DNA from: JBFLVQ01 sp040758525
GTDB taxonomy: Bacteria > Acidobacteriota > Blastocatellia > Chloracidobacteriales > JADJPF01
NCBI GenBank assembly: GCA_040758525.1
Contig: JBFLVQ010000533.1
Span: forward strand, 1-6,686
Length of the DNA stretch: 6,686 nucleotides
Reading direction: 5' to 3'
Program-made: the position numbers and the translations under genes
Shown here: in pieces, positions 1 through 6,486 of the stretch
Layout of the letters: the number at the start of each line of letters is the position of its first letter
How positions within the stretch are numbered: position 1 is the first letter of the stretch
Notes under the pieces: generated by a model
What the model was told of the DNA's origin: nothing
The model's input: only the letters and a program-made list of their open reading frames with translations
Database searches by the model: none

Positions 1-1566
1 CTTTCGCGGGATCGATTATTCACACCAGCCGCCGCGCATACTGCTAATAAGCCAGTAATACTTGTGCAGAATGGTATACATGCTGGAGAGATTGATGGTA
101 AAGAAGCCAGTCTTGCGCTCGCCAGAGATATTGTTATCAACCGATCACAAGCTGAATTGATCGAAAAGGCGATTCTGCTGATCATTCCGATCTACAATGT
201 AGATGGCCATGAGCGCTTTGGTCGCTACAATCGTATCAATCAGAATGGTCCTATGGAAATGGGATGGCGTACCACGGCACAGAATTACAACCTTAACCGT
301 GACTATATGAAGGCTGATGCGCCTGAAACACGCGCATTGCTGACGCTGTTCAATACTTGGTTACCAGATCTATATATAGACACTCATGTTACAGATGGGG
401 CAGATTTTCAGTATGATATGCTCTACACAATCGAATCGAAAGGCTATGTTGCCACAGAGATCGCAAAATATGTTGAGGAGACTTTACAACCACAGTTACA
501 ACCTGCGCTAGCCGCTAATGGCCACATCACACAAAGTTATTTTGGTCTGCGTGATCCTGCCGATCCCACACGAGGATTAGAGAGTAGTCCTTTTACACCG
601 CGCTTCTCAAATGGTTTTGGAGCATTACATAATCGTCCTACTGTGCTAGTAGAAACACATATGTTCAAGACTTTCCGTGAGCGTATAAAGGCAACCTACG
701 ACCTGATAGCTGAAACACTAAGGATCATAAATCGTAATCCGGTTGCGCTTAAGAGTGCAATTGCTGCTGCAGATCGTGTTACCAGCGAGATAGGCAACAA
801 TTATGACTCAACACGTCGATTACCATTACGCTTTGCTTTAACAGAAAAGTCTCGAACCGTGCTTTATCGTGGCAAAGAGTACCGTCTGCAGACTAGTGAG
901 ATCAGTGGGGCAGTACGTATCATTTATGGTAATGCAGCAAAGGATATGGAAGTGCCATTCTATGATGAGCCAAAAGAGACACTCTCAGCTACACCTCCAT
1001 TAGCATATTTGCTGCCATCTGGCTGGACCGAGGTGATTACAAGATTACGTGCGCACGGGTTACGAATAGAACGTCTTATCGAACCTATCAGCGGGCAATT
1101 TGAAACCTATCGCTTTAAGGATGTACGTTGGATGACCGAGCCATTTGAGGGCCATCATACGGTAACCTACACAGCCATGCCAACCGTCGAACAACGTAGC
1201 TTTCCCGCTGGTTCAATATTGGTACGGCTTGATCATCCTACTGCCAAGATCGCATTTCATCTACTTGAACCTAATGCTCCAGATTCACTGTTACGCTGGG
1301 GCTTCTTCAATGCTATCTTTGAACAGAAAGAGTATGCAGAGGATTATGTACTGGAACAGATGGCGGCAGAAATGTTAGAGAAAGATCCAGCATTGAAAAA
1401 AGAGTTTCTTGAGCGTTTACGTACAGATGCAACATTCCGTGGCAGTGCCGATGCACGCCTAAACTTCTTTTATCAGCGTTCACCATATTGGGATGAGCGT
1501 AAAAACGCCTATCCAATAGTGCGTGTAACAAACAGATTAACAGTAAAAACGGCAGCATTTGAATAG
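1..1566 (+). CDS. M14 family zinc metallocarboxypeptidase-like protein, 5' end missing
   Basis: This is a probable exported zinc peptidase of the carboxypeptidase A (M14) fold. The frame is open from base 1, so the true start and any signal peptide lie left of the window; the GTG at 64 is internal. Visible M14 landmarks are: HAGE (zinc-ligand His at 79-81, Glu at 88-90); YNVDG, matching the family NPDG region; NLNRD with the substrate-binding-type Arg at 298-300; DTH with the third zinc-ligand His at 385-387; and VETH with the catalytic-type Glu at 652-654. All core residues are present, so it should be active. About 270 residues follow the catalytic fold; the end, with a run like RSPYWDER, recalls ~600-residue bacterial M14 proteins, which suggests 70-90 residues are missing (family knowledge from memory). 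The exact substrate cannot be told. It converges on the S9D peptidase gene. Confidence 0.9.
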   Translation, partial: LSRDRLFTPAAAHTANKPVILVQNGIHAGEIDGKEASLALARDIVINRSQAELIEKAILLIIPIYNVDGHERFGRYNRINQNGPMEMGWRTTAQNYNLNRDYMKADAPETRALLTLFNTWLPDLYIDTHVTDGADFQYDMLYTIESKGYVATEIAKYVEETLQPQLQPALAANGHITQSYFGLRDPADPTRGLESSPFTPRFSNGFGALHNRPTVLVETHMFKTFRERIKATYDLIAETLRIINRNPVALKSAIAAADRVTSEIGNNYDSTRRLPLRFALTEKSRTVLYRGKEYRLQTSEISGAVRIIYGNAAKDMEVPFYDEPKETLSATPPLAYLLPSGWTEVITRLRAHGLRIERLIEPISGQFETYRFKDVRWMTEPFEGHHTVTYTAMPTVEQRSFPAGSILVRLDHPTAKIAFHLLEPNAPDSLLRWGFFNAIFEQKEYAEDYVLEQMAAEMLEKDPALKKEFLERLRTDATFRGSADARLNFFYQRSPYWDERKNAYPIVRVTNRLTVKTAAFE

Positions 1567-1604
1567 AGAGGATACCGAAGGGAGTTCTTGGTATCCTCTC
1601 TATT
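1562..1604. terminator. Stem-loop between convergent genes, possible bidirectional terminator
   Basis: A perfect 15-bp inverted repeat (arms 1562-1576 and 1590-1604, AATAGAGAGGATACC and its complement) encloses a 13-base loop. The left arm overlaps the TAG stop of the M14 gene (1564-1566), and the right arm ends 8 bases before the stop of the opposing S9D gene (1613-1615). Position and symmetry fit a shared terminator for both transcripts. Neither side has a clean T-run, so intrinsic termination may be weak, or the hairpin may mainly protect mRNA 3' ends. The structure is seen directly; the function is inferred. Confidence 0.65.
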
Positions 1605-1612
1605 ATGATTAG

Positions 1613-4096
1613 CTATTTTTTCGCTGGTTCGCCTGTGGAGGTATTCTTGACATATTTATCAAGCCATTCGGTCATCTCCCAGAGCATATGTAGAACGGAC
1701 TCACGGGCACGATAGCCGTGTCTCTCATGTGGGAGCATTACTAGCCGACTTGTGCCGCCTAGTCCTTTGATCGCTTGATAAAGACGTTCGCTCTGTATAG
1801 GGAAGGTGCCAGGGTTATCATCTGCTTCACCGTGTATAAGCAGAATAGGCTCATTAATCTTATGGGCAAAGTTAAAAGGTGACATGGTGAAGTAGACTTC
1901 ACTAGCTTCCCATAGGGTGCGTTCTTCTGACTGGAAGCCAAAAGGTGTAAGAGTACGATTATAAGCGCCGCTACGAGCAATACCAGCGCGGAAGAGATCG
2001 CAATGGGCAAGCAGGTTAGCCGTCATAAAAGCGCCATAAGAGTGTCCACCAATGGCGATACGATTGCGATCGGCAACACCACGTCGTACTACCTCATTGA
2101 TAGCTGCTTCAGCACTGGCAACCAGTTGTTTGATATAGGTATCATTCGGCTCCTTGTCGCCTTCGCCTATTATTGGCATGGTAGGATCATCAAGCACTGC
2201 ATAACCTTGTGTAAGCAAGAAGAGTGGACCACCCCAGCCAATAAAGTTAAAGCGATAAGGCGAATCATTGACCTGACTAGCGGCGGCAGCGCTCTTGTAC
2301 TCTTGTGGATAGGCCCACATAACCATTGGTAAAGGGCCCTGGGCAGGAGTGTAGCCAGGCGGCAAGTAGAGTGTTGCTGTCAGATCTATTCCATCTGCAC
2401 GCTTATAACGAATCAACTCTTTCTGCACATTGAGCAGTTGTGGGGTAGGATGAGGAAAACGGGTAAGCTGAGTAAGATTGTTAGTGCTTAGATCACGAGT
2501 AAAATAGTTGGGCTGTTCAGTCTTTGACTCACGACGAGTCAATACTCGCTTAGCTGTTCCATCCAGCAATGCTACTGCATATTCATAATAAGGCGCTTCA
2601 GAGCGCCAGAGCCGCTCAGTCTTTTTCGTTTCTAGATCAAATCGATCAAGAAATGGACGATCACCTTCAGGCGAAGCCCCATCACCAGTCAAATAGATCG
2701 ATTTGCCATCATTGGTTGTATGCAAGAGAAGTTTACCATTAGCAGCACGTCGTAATAATGGGTTGCCAGGATCGTTATAGCGATCCTCGAAATTTACATC
2801 TAACAGCAAGCGGGGTGAAGTGTTGGGTGTAGCCGGCTGTACTAGCCAAGCGCGAGATTTGCGTGTCTTCCACCACCATTCATTAACTAGTGCAACATTG
2901 TCATTGCCCCACTCAATTCCTGTGAAACGCAGTTGTAGAGAAGCGAGTGTAACAGGATTGCCGGTAAAGGGTGCTGAGATCATATAAACGCGGTCACGTA
3001 TATCTGCTTGGACATTTGGATCACCACGGTCTTGAGCCTCTGCCCAGCAGAGAGTAGCAGGAGCATCAGCACGCCATTCAAATGAGCGTGGACCGGTTGG
3101 TACAGCAGCAAAGGCCACCGGTACATCCTCTATGAGTGGTAGATCCGCGATCTGTCGAACTGGTTTGCCATCGCGTTGCCAGATCTCAACACGAGTTGGA
3201 AAACGATTGGGAAGCACTAGATATGAGAATGGTCTATGTGTGGTTTGGACAAGTATGTAGTTTCCGTCTGGCGACGGTGAGAATCCCAGCACCATGCCAA
3301 TCGGACCAATCGGAGTGCGTTGTCCATCCAGTGTGACAAGCCCGAGTTGTGTAGAGGCATAGTATTCAAAAAGCGCTTCATCATAAGGATTTTTTAACAG
3401 ATCTTGAAATGTACGAGCCGGTGATTTCTTGCCTAGGTTCTCCTGAACAATGGGGCCGCTTGGTACTGTAGGAGCAGTTGGCAGAGGTCCAACATTATTA
3501 GCAATAAACTTGGCGATCAGTGTTCTGCTATCAGCAAGCCAGACAAAAGGATTACCATAATAGGTATTGTTTAGCTTTGCCTCGCTAAGACGTTTAGCTT
3601 GGCCATTACGCACATCTGCGGCCCATAATTCTATCCCAGTATCATTGGTAACTGCGAAGGCGATCCATTTCCCATCCGGTGACCAATCAATATTGGTAAT
3701 ACGTGCATTTTCAGGTAATCCACTGATCTCCCACTCACGTTGATCGTTGACCTGCATCAATGTCAATTTAACGAAATATACATTTTGACTTTTACCGTAA
3801 GTGTGAGGATTAATACGTAAACCTGCGAGCCGTAATTCTGGTTGTGAGATCTCAGCAATAGGCGGCAGATTGGGCCGCTTCATCATCAATACTAGATCAC
3901 GGTTGGGTGATAGACTCACAGCCGGCGTAGGTGGGGTATCAACTAGATCTACGATCGCTTGAGGTGGCAAACGATAACCAGATTGTACTACTCCTTGTTG
4001 TGCGGCAATCGGGCTAGCCAATATGGTAAGTACAATCATTAGGAAAGAGCTGGTAATAAGGTTTCTCGAACTAGCAAAGGAAGATGAATGTGCCAT
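1613..4096 (-). CDS. Secreted S9D family serine peptidase, glutamyl endopeptidase-like
   Basis: This is an 827-residue serine peptidase of the prolyl oligopeptidase clan. A signal peptide is clear: hydrophobic residues 13-32 end in IAA before QQ, so it should act in the periplasm or outside the cell. Residues about 60-560 look like the beta-propeller, with SPDGKW and SPSPDGNY blade motifs. Residues about 575-815 are the alpha/beta-hydrolase domain. The nucleophile is Ser686 in GGHSYGAFM, the acid Asp759 in HGEADDNPG, and the base His793 in HERHGY. The stretch around the nucleophile, including IARSGAYNRTLTPFGFQ, closely resembles plant chloroplast glutamyl endopeptidase as I remember it, pointing to subfamily S9D and cleavage after Glu. 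A Pro-rich insert near 204-232 also occurs in that family. The ATG is backed by a Shine-Dalgarno sequence. Subfamily is confident; specificity is inferred. Confidence 0.92.
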   Translation of the reverse strand: MAHSSSFASSRNLITSSFLMIVLTILASPIAAQQGVVQSGYRLPPQAIVDLVDTPPTPAVSLSPNRDLVLMMKRPNLPPIAEISQPELRLAGLRINPHTYGKSQNVYFVKLTLMQVNDQREWEISGLPENARITNIDWSPDGKWIAFAVTNDTGIELWAADVRNGQAKRLSEAKLNNTYYGNPFVWLADSRTLIAKFIANNVGPLPTAPTVPSGPIVQENLGKKSPARTFQDLLKNPYDEALFEYYASTQLGLVTLDGQRTPIGPIGMVLGFSPSPDGNYILVQTTHRPFSYLVLPNRFPTRVEIWQRDGKPVRQIADLPLIEDVPVAFAAVPTGPRSFEWRADAPATLCWAEAQDRGDPNVQADIRDRVYMISAPFTGNPVTLASLQLRFTGIEWGNDNVALVNEWWWKTRKSRAWLVQPATPNTSPRLLLDVNFEDRYNDPGNPLLRRAANGKLLLHTTNDGKSIYLTGDGASPEGDRPFLDRFDLETKKTERLWRSEAPYYEYAVALLDGTAKRVLTRRESKTEQPNYFTRDLSTNNLTQLTRFPHPTPQLLNVQKELIRYKRADGIDLTATLYLPPGYTPAQGPLPMVMWAYPQEYKSAAAASQVNDSPYRFNFIGWGGPLFLLTQGYAVLDDPTMPIIGEGDKEPNDTYIKQLVASAEAAINEVVRRGVADRNRIAIGGHSYGAFMTANLLAHCDLFRAGIARSGAYNRTLTPFGFQSEERTLWEASEVYFTMSPFNFAHKINEPILLIHGEADDNPGTFPIQSERLYQAIKGLGGTSRLVMLPHERHGYRARESVLHMLWEMTEWLDKYVKNTSTGEPAKK

Positions 4097-4103
4097 TTTT
4101 CAC

Positions 4104-4112
4104 ATCTCCTCT
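4104..4112 (-). promoter_or_regulatory. Shine-Dalgarno site of the S9D peptidase gene
   Basis: On the minus strand AGAGGAGAT lies 7 bases before the ATG at 4096. This is near-ideal spacing and supports that start, which also places the signal peptide at the very N-terminus. Confidence 0.8.
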
Positions 4113-4126
4113 AAAGTTAGACTGTG

Positions 4127-4137
4127 TTTATACTATA
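4127..4137 (-). promoter_or_regulatory. Possible -10 element for the S9D peptidase gene
   Basis: On the minus strand the short stretch reads TATAGTATAAA, offering two overlapping -10-like hexamers about 31-41 bases before the start codon. I see no good -35 hexamer at 16-18 bases upstream; that position falls inside the long hairpin at 4152-4218. This is a weak call that depends on composition alone. Confidence 0.25.
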
Positions 4138-4151
4138 GGGTTGTAGGAAAA

Positions 4152-4218
4152 TTCTGCCGGTAAGAATTGTGTGAGGAGTTCAATGGCAGCGGACTTCACA
4201 CAATCTTTACCGGCAGAA
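4152..4218 (-). terminator. Long imperfect hairpin with T-run on the minus strand
   Basis: Two 23-base arms (4152-4174 and 4196-4218) pair at 21 Watson-Crick positions plus one G-T, with a single mismatch, around a 21-base loop. The outer half is TTCTGCCGGTAA and its exact complement. Read on the minus strand, the stem is followed at once by TTTTCC, as in an intrinsic terminator; the plus strand has no T-run. It is the second hairpin downstream of the amidase gene, ending about 55 bases before the S9D start. The arms are longer than most terminators need, so a palindromic repeat of the REP or MITE-remnant kind is an alternative. Confidence 0.55.
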
Positions 4219-4240
4219 AAATATCACAGCAAAGGAGAAG

Positions 4241-4273
4241 TTGCCATAGAGAATAGAGAATCCTCTATGGCAA
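4241..4273 (-). terminator. Probable terminator of the cell-wall amidase gene
   Basis: A perfect 11-bp stem (TTGCCATAGAG at 4241-4251, complement at 4263-4273) encloses an 11-base loop, 36 bases past the amidase stop codon. On the minus strand it is followed by the pyrimidine tract CTTCTCCTTT. It is probably the primary terminator of the amidase transcript, with the longer hairpin at 4152-4218 as backup. The tail is not a pure T-run, which keeps confidence moderate. Confidence 0.6.
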
Positions 4274-4309
4274 TAGTGTCAAGCGTGTGTTTTGGGAGAG
4301 ATAGGATTA

Positions 4310-5971
4310 TTACTGCCTGACCAGACGAACTGCATCAGCAATAACGTAATAACCAGGACTGGTCCAGCACGACAATTTCACATTCTCTGATGAACCTCCA
4401 TTAAAGTAGAAAGTTCCTAGATAGTTCCAACTTCCACCATTACCCTGCTGATTCATATAAACAGTACTGGTTGTCCCATTGTGGTTAATGATATAGGGCG
4501 CAGAAGTAGCACGATCAGTTGCTGCCGTCCAACGGGCATAGATAGCATAGTTACCAGCCGGGTGGGAAGGCAGATTAAAGGTTGCTGTATCAGAGATCCC
4601 TTCCGTATTGCGTACCTGGTAATTGGAGCCATAATAGCCATCTACATTGACGCTAGTCCACCAGTTGGAGGAAGCACTGAAATAGGAAGAGGAATTATCG
4701 ACCACTATCTCTGTCCCTCTCACTAAGCCTATATACTTGTTCCAATCCCAATACGGACCTGGATCTGTATGGTCGGTGCAATCGCTGGAATTAGAGACAT
4801 CCACATGGCCAACAATGCCTGGGCCTGCGGTGGTATGCTGTTTAGGAACACCATAGAGATTACATAGATAACGGGTCAATGCTGCAGAAGTGTTATACAT
4901 TGCATTGGTGTACCATTGATAGCCTGTTGCTGCATAACCTTCATGCTCAATACCGATCGAGCGCGAGTTATAACAGGCAGCATGCCAAGCAGTATCGGCA
5001 TTGCGTACCATTTGTGTGATCTGACCATCTGAGCTACGTACCACATAGTGTGCACTCACTTTTGAGGCAGTATTTTTGAACCAGCTAATTGTGCCGGAGT
5101 AGCTTCCTTCGGTATCGTGAATAACGATTGTATCGACTGCACGTGTACGGCCAGCACTATAATTGGGGCTAGCGCTCCAGATTGCTGGCCCATAGTCGGT
5201 TGACATTGGCGCAATCTCTTGTTCTAGGCCTAAACGTGATGCTAGACCCTGTTCACCAAAATCGATTGGTATTCCTGGGATAAAGATCTGTCCCTCTTTT
5301 ACCAACTCATCAACACCAAAGTTAATAAAGTAGTAGACCTGGGAAACATACTCAAATTGTAGTCGCTTATCTTCAATACCGCTGTAGCGTGCTAACACCT
5401 CTACCCAATTGCTTAGATCACCTTTAAGCTTATGACCAGAAGCAGAGAGTTCCTTAGCAATCTCATGTAACAGTGCTGCCGCACCACGTATATTATCGAC
5501 GGCATCCAGACGTAGCGTCTGTGGATCACGATTTAGCAGTGCTGCCGCACGATCCAATGTATCACCAGGAAAACGTGCTTTAAGACCCATTACACCAATG
5601 GTCTCATTCTTACTCTCGTCTAGCTCTGCTTGGTGCCAGCGCGATGCTTCATAACCTACTGCCTTAAGAATCTCTACTGGTACACGAAACTCTTTGGCGG
5701 CTTCGATAAAGACCTGCTCGAGAGGATGAACCATCACACGGCCATCTTCGATGTCGTCATATTTGTTGTTGCCATTATCTTGATCAATCACTGGCTTTGA
5801 TGAACTCTTGATCTCCTGTGTAGCTGCTGGCGGTGTTATCTGTGTGAACATCGCCAATCCAATAAGGCTGGCTAGACAGATCATTATCATTAGTACTCTT
5901 AGATAATAGTTTATATGGGATGATGTGCCACGTTTTGAATTGTCAACAGAATGCTTCTTAAGAACAGACAT
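4310..5971 (-). CDS. Exported N-acetylmuramoyl-L-alanine amidase with lysozyme-like and golvesin-type domains
   Basis: This 553-residue cell-wall hydrolase should cut the amide bond between MurNAc and L-Ala in peptidoglycan. Residues 1-21 are basic; 22-44 form one hydrophobic helix (signal peptide or anchor, no lipobox). Residues about 84-220 resemble a lysozyme/SLT-like fold: ILKAVGYEASRW puts Glu108 where the catalytic Glu sits, followed by GVMGLK and NIRGAAALLHEI. Residues about 277-412 are Amidase_2 (PGRP/AmpD type): zinc ligands His285 (VIHD), His389 (GHVD) and Asp403 (TDPGP), and catalytic-type Glu342 in IGIEHEG. His401 sits where AmpD has Lys. Residues 420-553 match the golvesin C-terminal-like module (VVDN, YYGSNY, YARW, RATSAPY, NQQGNGGSW, IADAVR), a presumed polysaccharide- or surface-binding domain. 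The open frame continues to 6073, but those 34 extra codons lack a ribosome site and would bury the export signal. Amidase domain certain; first module's activity uncertain. Confidence 0.92.
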   Translation of the reverse strand: MSVLKKHSVDNSKRGTSSHINYYLRVLMIMICLASLIGLAMFTQITPPAATQEIKSSSKPVIDQDNGNNKYDDIEDGRVMVHPLEQVFIEAAKEFRVPVEILKAVGYEASRWHQAELDESKNETIGVMGLKARFPGDTLDRAAALLNRDPQTLRLDAVDNIRGAAALLHEIAKELSASGHKLKGDLSNWVEVLARYSGIEDKRLQFEYVSQVYYFINFGVDELVKEGQIFIPGIPIDFGEQGLASRLGLEQEIAPMSTDYGPAIWSASPNYSAGRTRAVDTIVIHDTEGSYSGTISWFKNTASKVSAHYVVRSSDGQITQMVRNADTAWHAACYNSRSIGIEHEGYAATGYQWYTNAMYNTSAALTRYLCNLYGVPKQHTTAGPGIVGHVDVSNSSDCTDHTDPGPYWDWNKYIGLVRGTEIVVDNSSSYFSASSNWWTSVNVDGYYGSNYQVRNTEGISDTATFNLPSHPAGNYAIYARWTAATDRATSAPYIINHNGTTSTVYMNQQGNGGSWNYLGTFYFNGGSSENVKLSCWTSPGYYVIADAVRLVRQ

Positions 5972-5975
5972 GTAT

Positions 5976-5982
5976 CCTCCCC
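5976..5982 (-). promoter_or_regulatory. Shine-Dalgarno site that fixes the amidase start at 5971
   Basis: On the minus strand GGGGAGG stands 4 bases before the ATG at 5971-5969. Neither the in-frame ATG 8 codons further upstream nor the one at 6073 has such a site. Starting here also places the hydrophobic export helix properly near the N-terminus. The spacing is slightly short but the match is strong. Confidence 0.75.
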
Positions 5983-5987
5983 GCCGC

Positions 5988-6005
5988 CACAGCATATTGG
6001 CTGTG
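5988..6005 (-). other. Small hairpin just upstream of the amidase ribosome site
   Basis: A 6-bp inverted repeat (CACAGC at 5988-5993, GCTGTG at 6000-6005) with a 6-base loop lies 5 bases beyond the Shine-Dalgarno sequence, in what should be the 5' leader. On the minus strand an A-rich, unstructured run precedes it. It could tune translation, but it is short and may be chance. Confidence 0.25.
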
Positions 6006-6330
6006 CGTTTATTTATTTTTGTTTGTTTTAGCTGAGCAAGCCCAAGACAGACCAACGCTATTTTATGACACAAGTGATAAGCGCACTCAGTACACTACTA
6101 GTCAGCCGATGGCTCTGCAGCTTGCTCGGTTCCCGGCAATCAACGTCTACTAAAATATTCAGACGGATTGCACTAAGAGAAAAAACAGAATTATTAGGAA
6201 TTTATACTACTGAAATTAGCTTAGGTCTCTTTTATCAAAGTACTGGCAAGACAGAGCCAGGCTTTGCTCACGCATCCTTAAACAGTTTGTTTTTGATTAT
6301 CTCAGGGACAGACCTTCAGACCCTATCAGC

Positions 6331-6347
6331 TTATCGGTAACCGATAA
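6331..6347. promoter_or_regulatory. Perfect palindrome, candidate operator
   Basis: TTATCGGTAACCGATAA is symmetrical over all 8 pairs around a single central A. Such compact dyads are typical binding sites for dimeric repressors (TetR, GntR or similar). A -10-like GATAAT (6343-6348) overlaps the right half, so a bound regulator would block a plus-strand promoter there; no convincing -35 was found at normal spacing. It lies 139 bases before the gene at 6487 and 359 before the amidase start, so the former is the likelier target. I do not recognise the cognate regulator, and none is encoded in the window. Confidence 0.4.
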
Positions 6348-6457
6348 TAAAAGTTGTCTATGAGGCAGGATTTTTTTAGCAAAAACAGATATTCAGAAGA
6401 GAAGATCAGTTTTAGCAAGATCCCGATCCGCTCAAATTGGTTGGCAGGAGAATAAGA

Positions 6458-6484
6458 ATGATTTTACAGTTCCTGTGGAGGTAG
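6458..6484 (+). CDS. Possible eight-codon leader ORF before the unknown gene
   Basis: An ATG at 6458 is preceded by AGGAG (6446-6450) at an ideal 7-base spacing and reads MILQFLWR before a TAG at 6482-6484. It is in a different frame from the next gene. Its last codons and stop lie over the GGAGGT ribosome site of the gene starting at 6487, and only 2 bases separate stop from start. That arrangement would allow translational coupling: ribosomes ending here could reinitiate on the downstream ATG. The peptide has no repeated regulatory codons, so amino-acid attenuation is not suggested. A chance ATG after an AG-rich stretch is a real alternative. Confidence 0.3.
   Translation: MILQFLWR
6477..6482 (+). 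promoter_or_regulatory. Shine-Dalgarno site of the gene at 6487
   Basis: GGAGGT ends 4 bases before the ATG at 6487 and decides the start. The frame is open further upstream to 6364, but it contains no ATG there; a GTG at 6475 has no ribosome site at proper distance. Confidence 0.7.
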
Positions 6485-6486
6485 CA

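Larger units (their letters stand above)
5972..6457. other. Divergent intergenic region, no gene recognised
   Basis: This stretch separates the minus-strand amidase from the plus-strand unknown gene and must hold both promoters. An open frame on the plus strand at 6065-6340 has no ribosome site, low-complexity-like composition and no recognisable motif, so I do not call it a gene. A TAAAAT hexamer on the minus strand (6060-6065) could be an amidase -10 box, but no -35 partner is evident. The palindrome at 6331-6347 is the clearest element. The 9-base direct repeat TTTTAGCAA occurs at 6374-6382 and 6410-6418. I see no tRNA and no riboswitch consensus that I know (including the c-di-GMP and c-di-AMP classes often found before cell-wall hydrolases). 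Confidence 0.6.

Noticed and set aside
1313..1558. 81-codon minus-strand frame inside the M14 gene
   Set aside because: It is antisense to a well-supported coding region and has no family signal.
1759..2332. Overlapping open frames within the S9D gene (minus 1759-2010, plus 2003-2332), and likewise plus 3136-3336
   Set aside because: They lie inside a complete, motif-rich gene in other frames, have no motifs of their own, and are shadows.
4183..4320. 45-codon plus-strand ORF with GAGGAG four bases before its ATG
   Set aside because: Its sequence is made largely of the arms of the two hairpins and it overlaps the amidase stop on the opposite strand. The spacing is short and the peptide resembles nothing, so it is probably accidental.
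4453..4726. Two small frames (minus 4453-4641, plus 4481-4726) in the golvesin-like region
   Set aside because: Both are out of frame with or antisense to the amidase C-terminal domain, which is clearly the coding frame.
5972..6073. 34-codon N-terminal extension of the amidase
   Set aside because: It has no ribosome site, it would place a long tail before the export helix, and a strong GGGGAGG directly precedes the ATG at 5971.
5983..6110. Possible c-di-AMP or c-di-GMP riboswitch before the amidase
   Set aside because: Such riboswitches are common before cell-wall hydrolases, but none of their conserved core sequences is visible; the leader is A-rich and largely unstructured apart from one 6-bp hairpin.
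6119..6140. T-arm-like GGTTCCCGGC suggesting a tRNA
   Set aside because: No acceptor stem, anticodon arm or D-arm can be assembled around it.
6065..6340. 91-codon open frame on the plus strand in the divergent gap
   Set aside because: It has no Shine-Dalgarno sequence, no recognisable motif, and it occupies the region where promoters for both neighbours must lie; its end runs through the palindrome.
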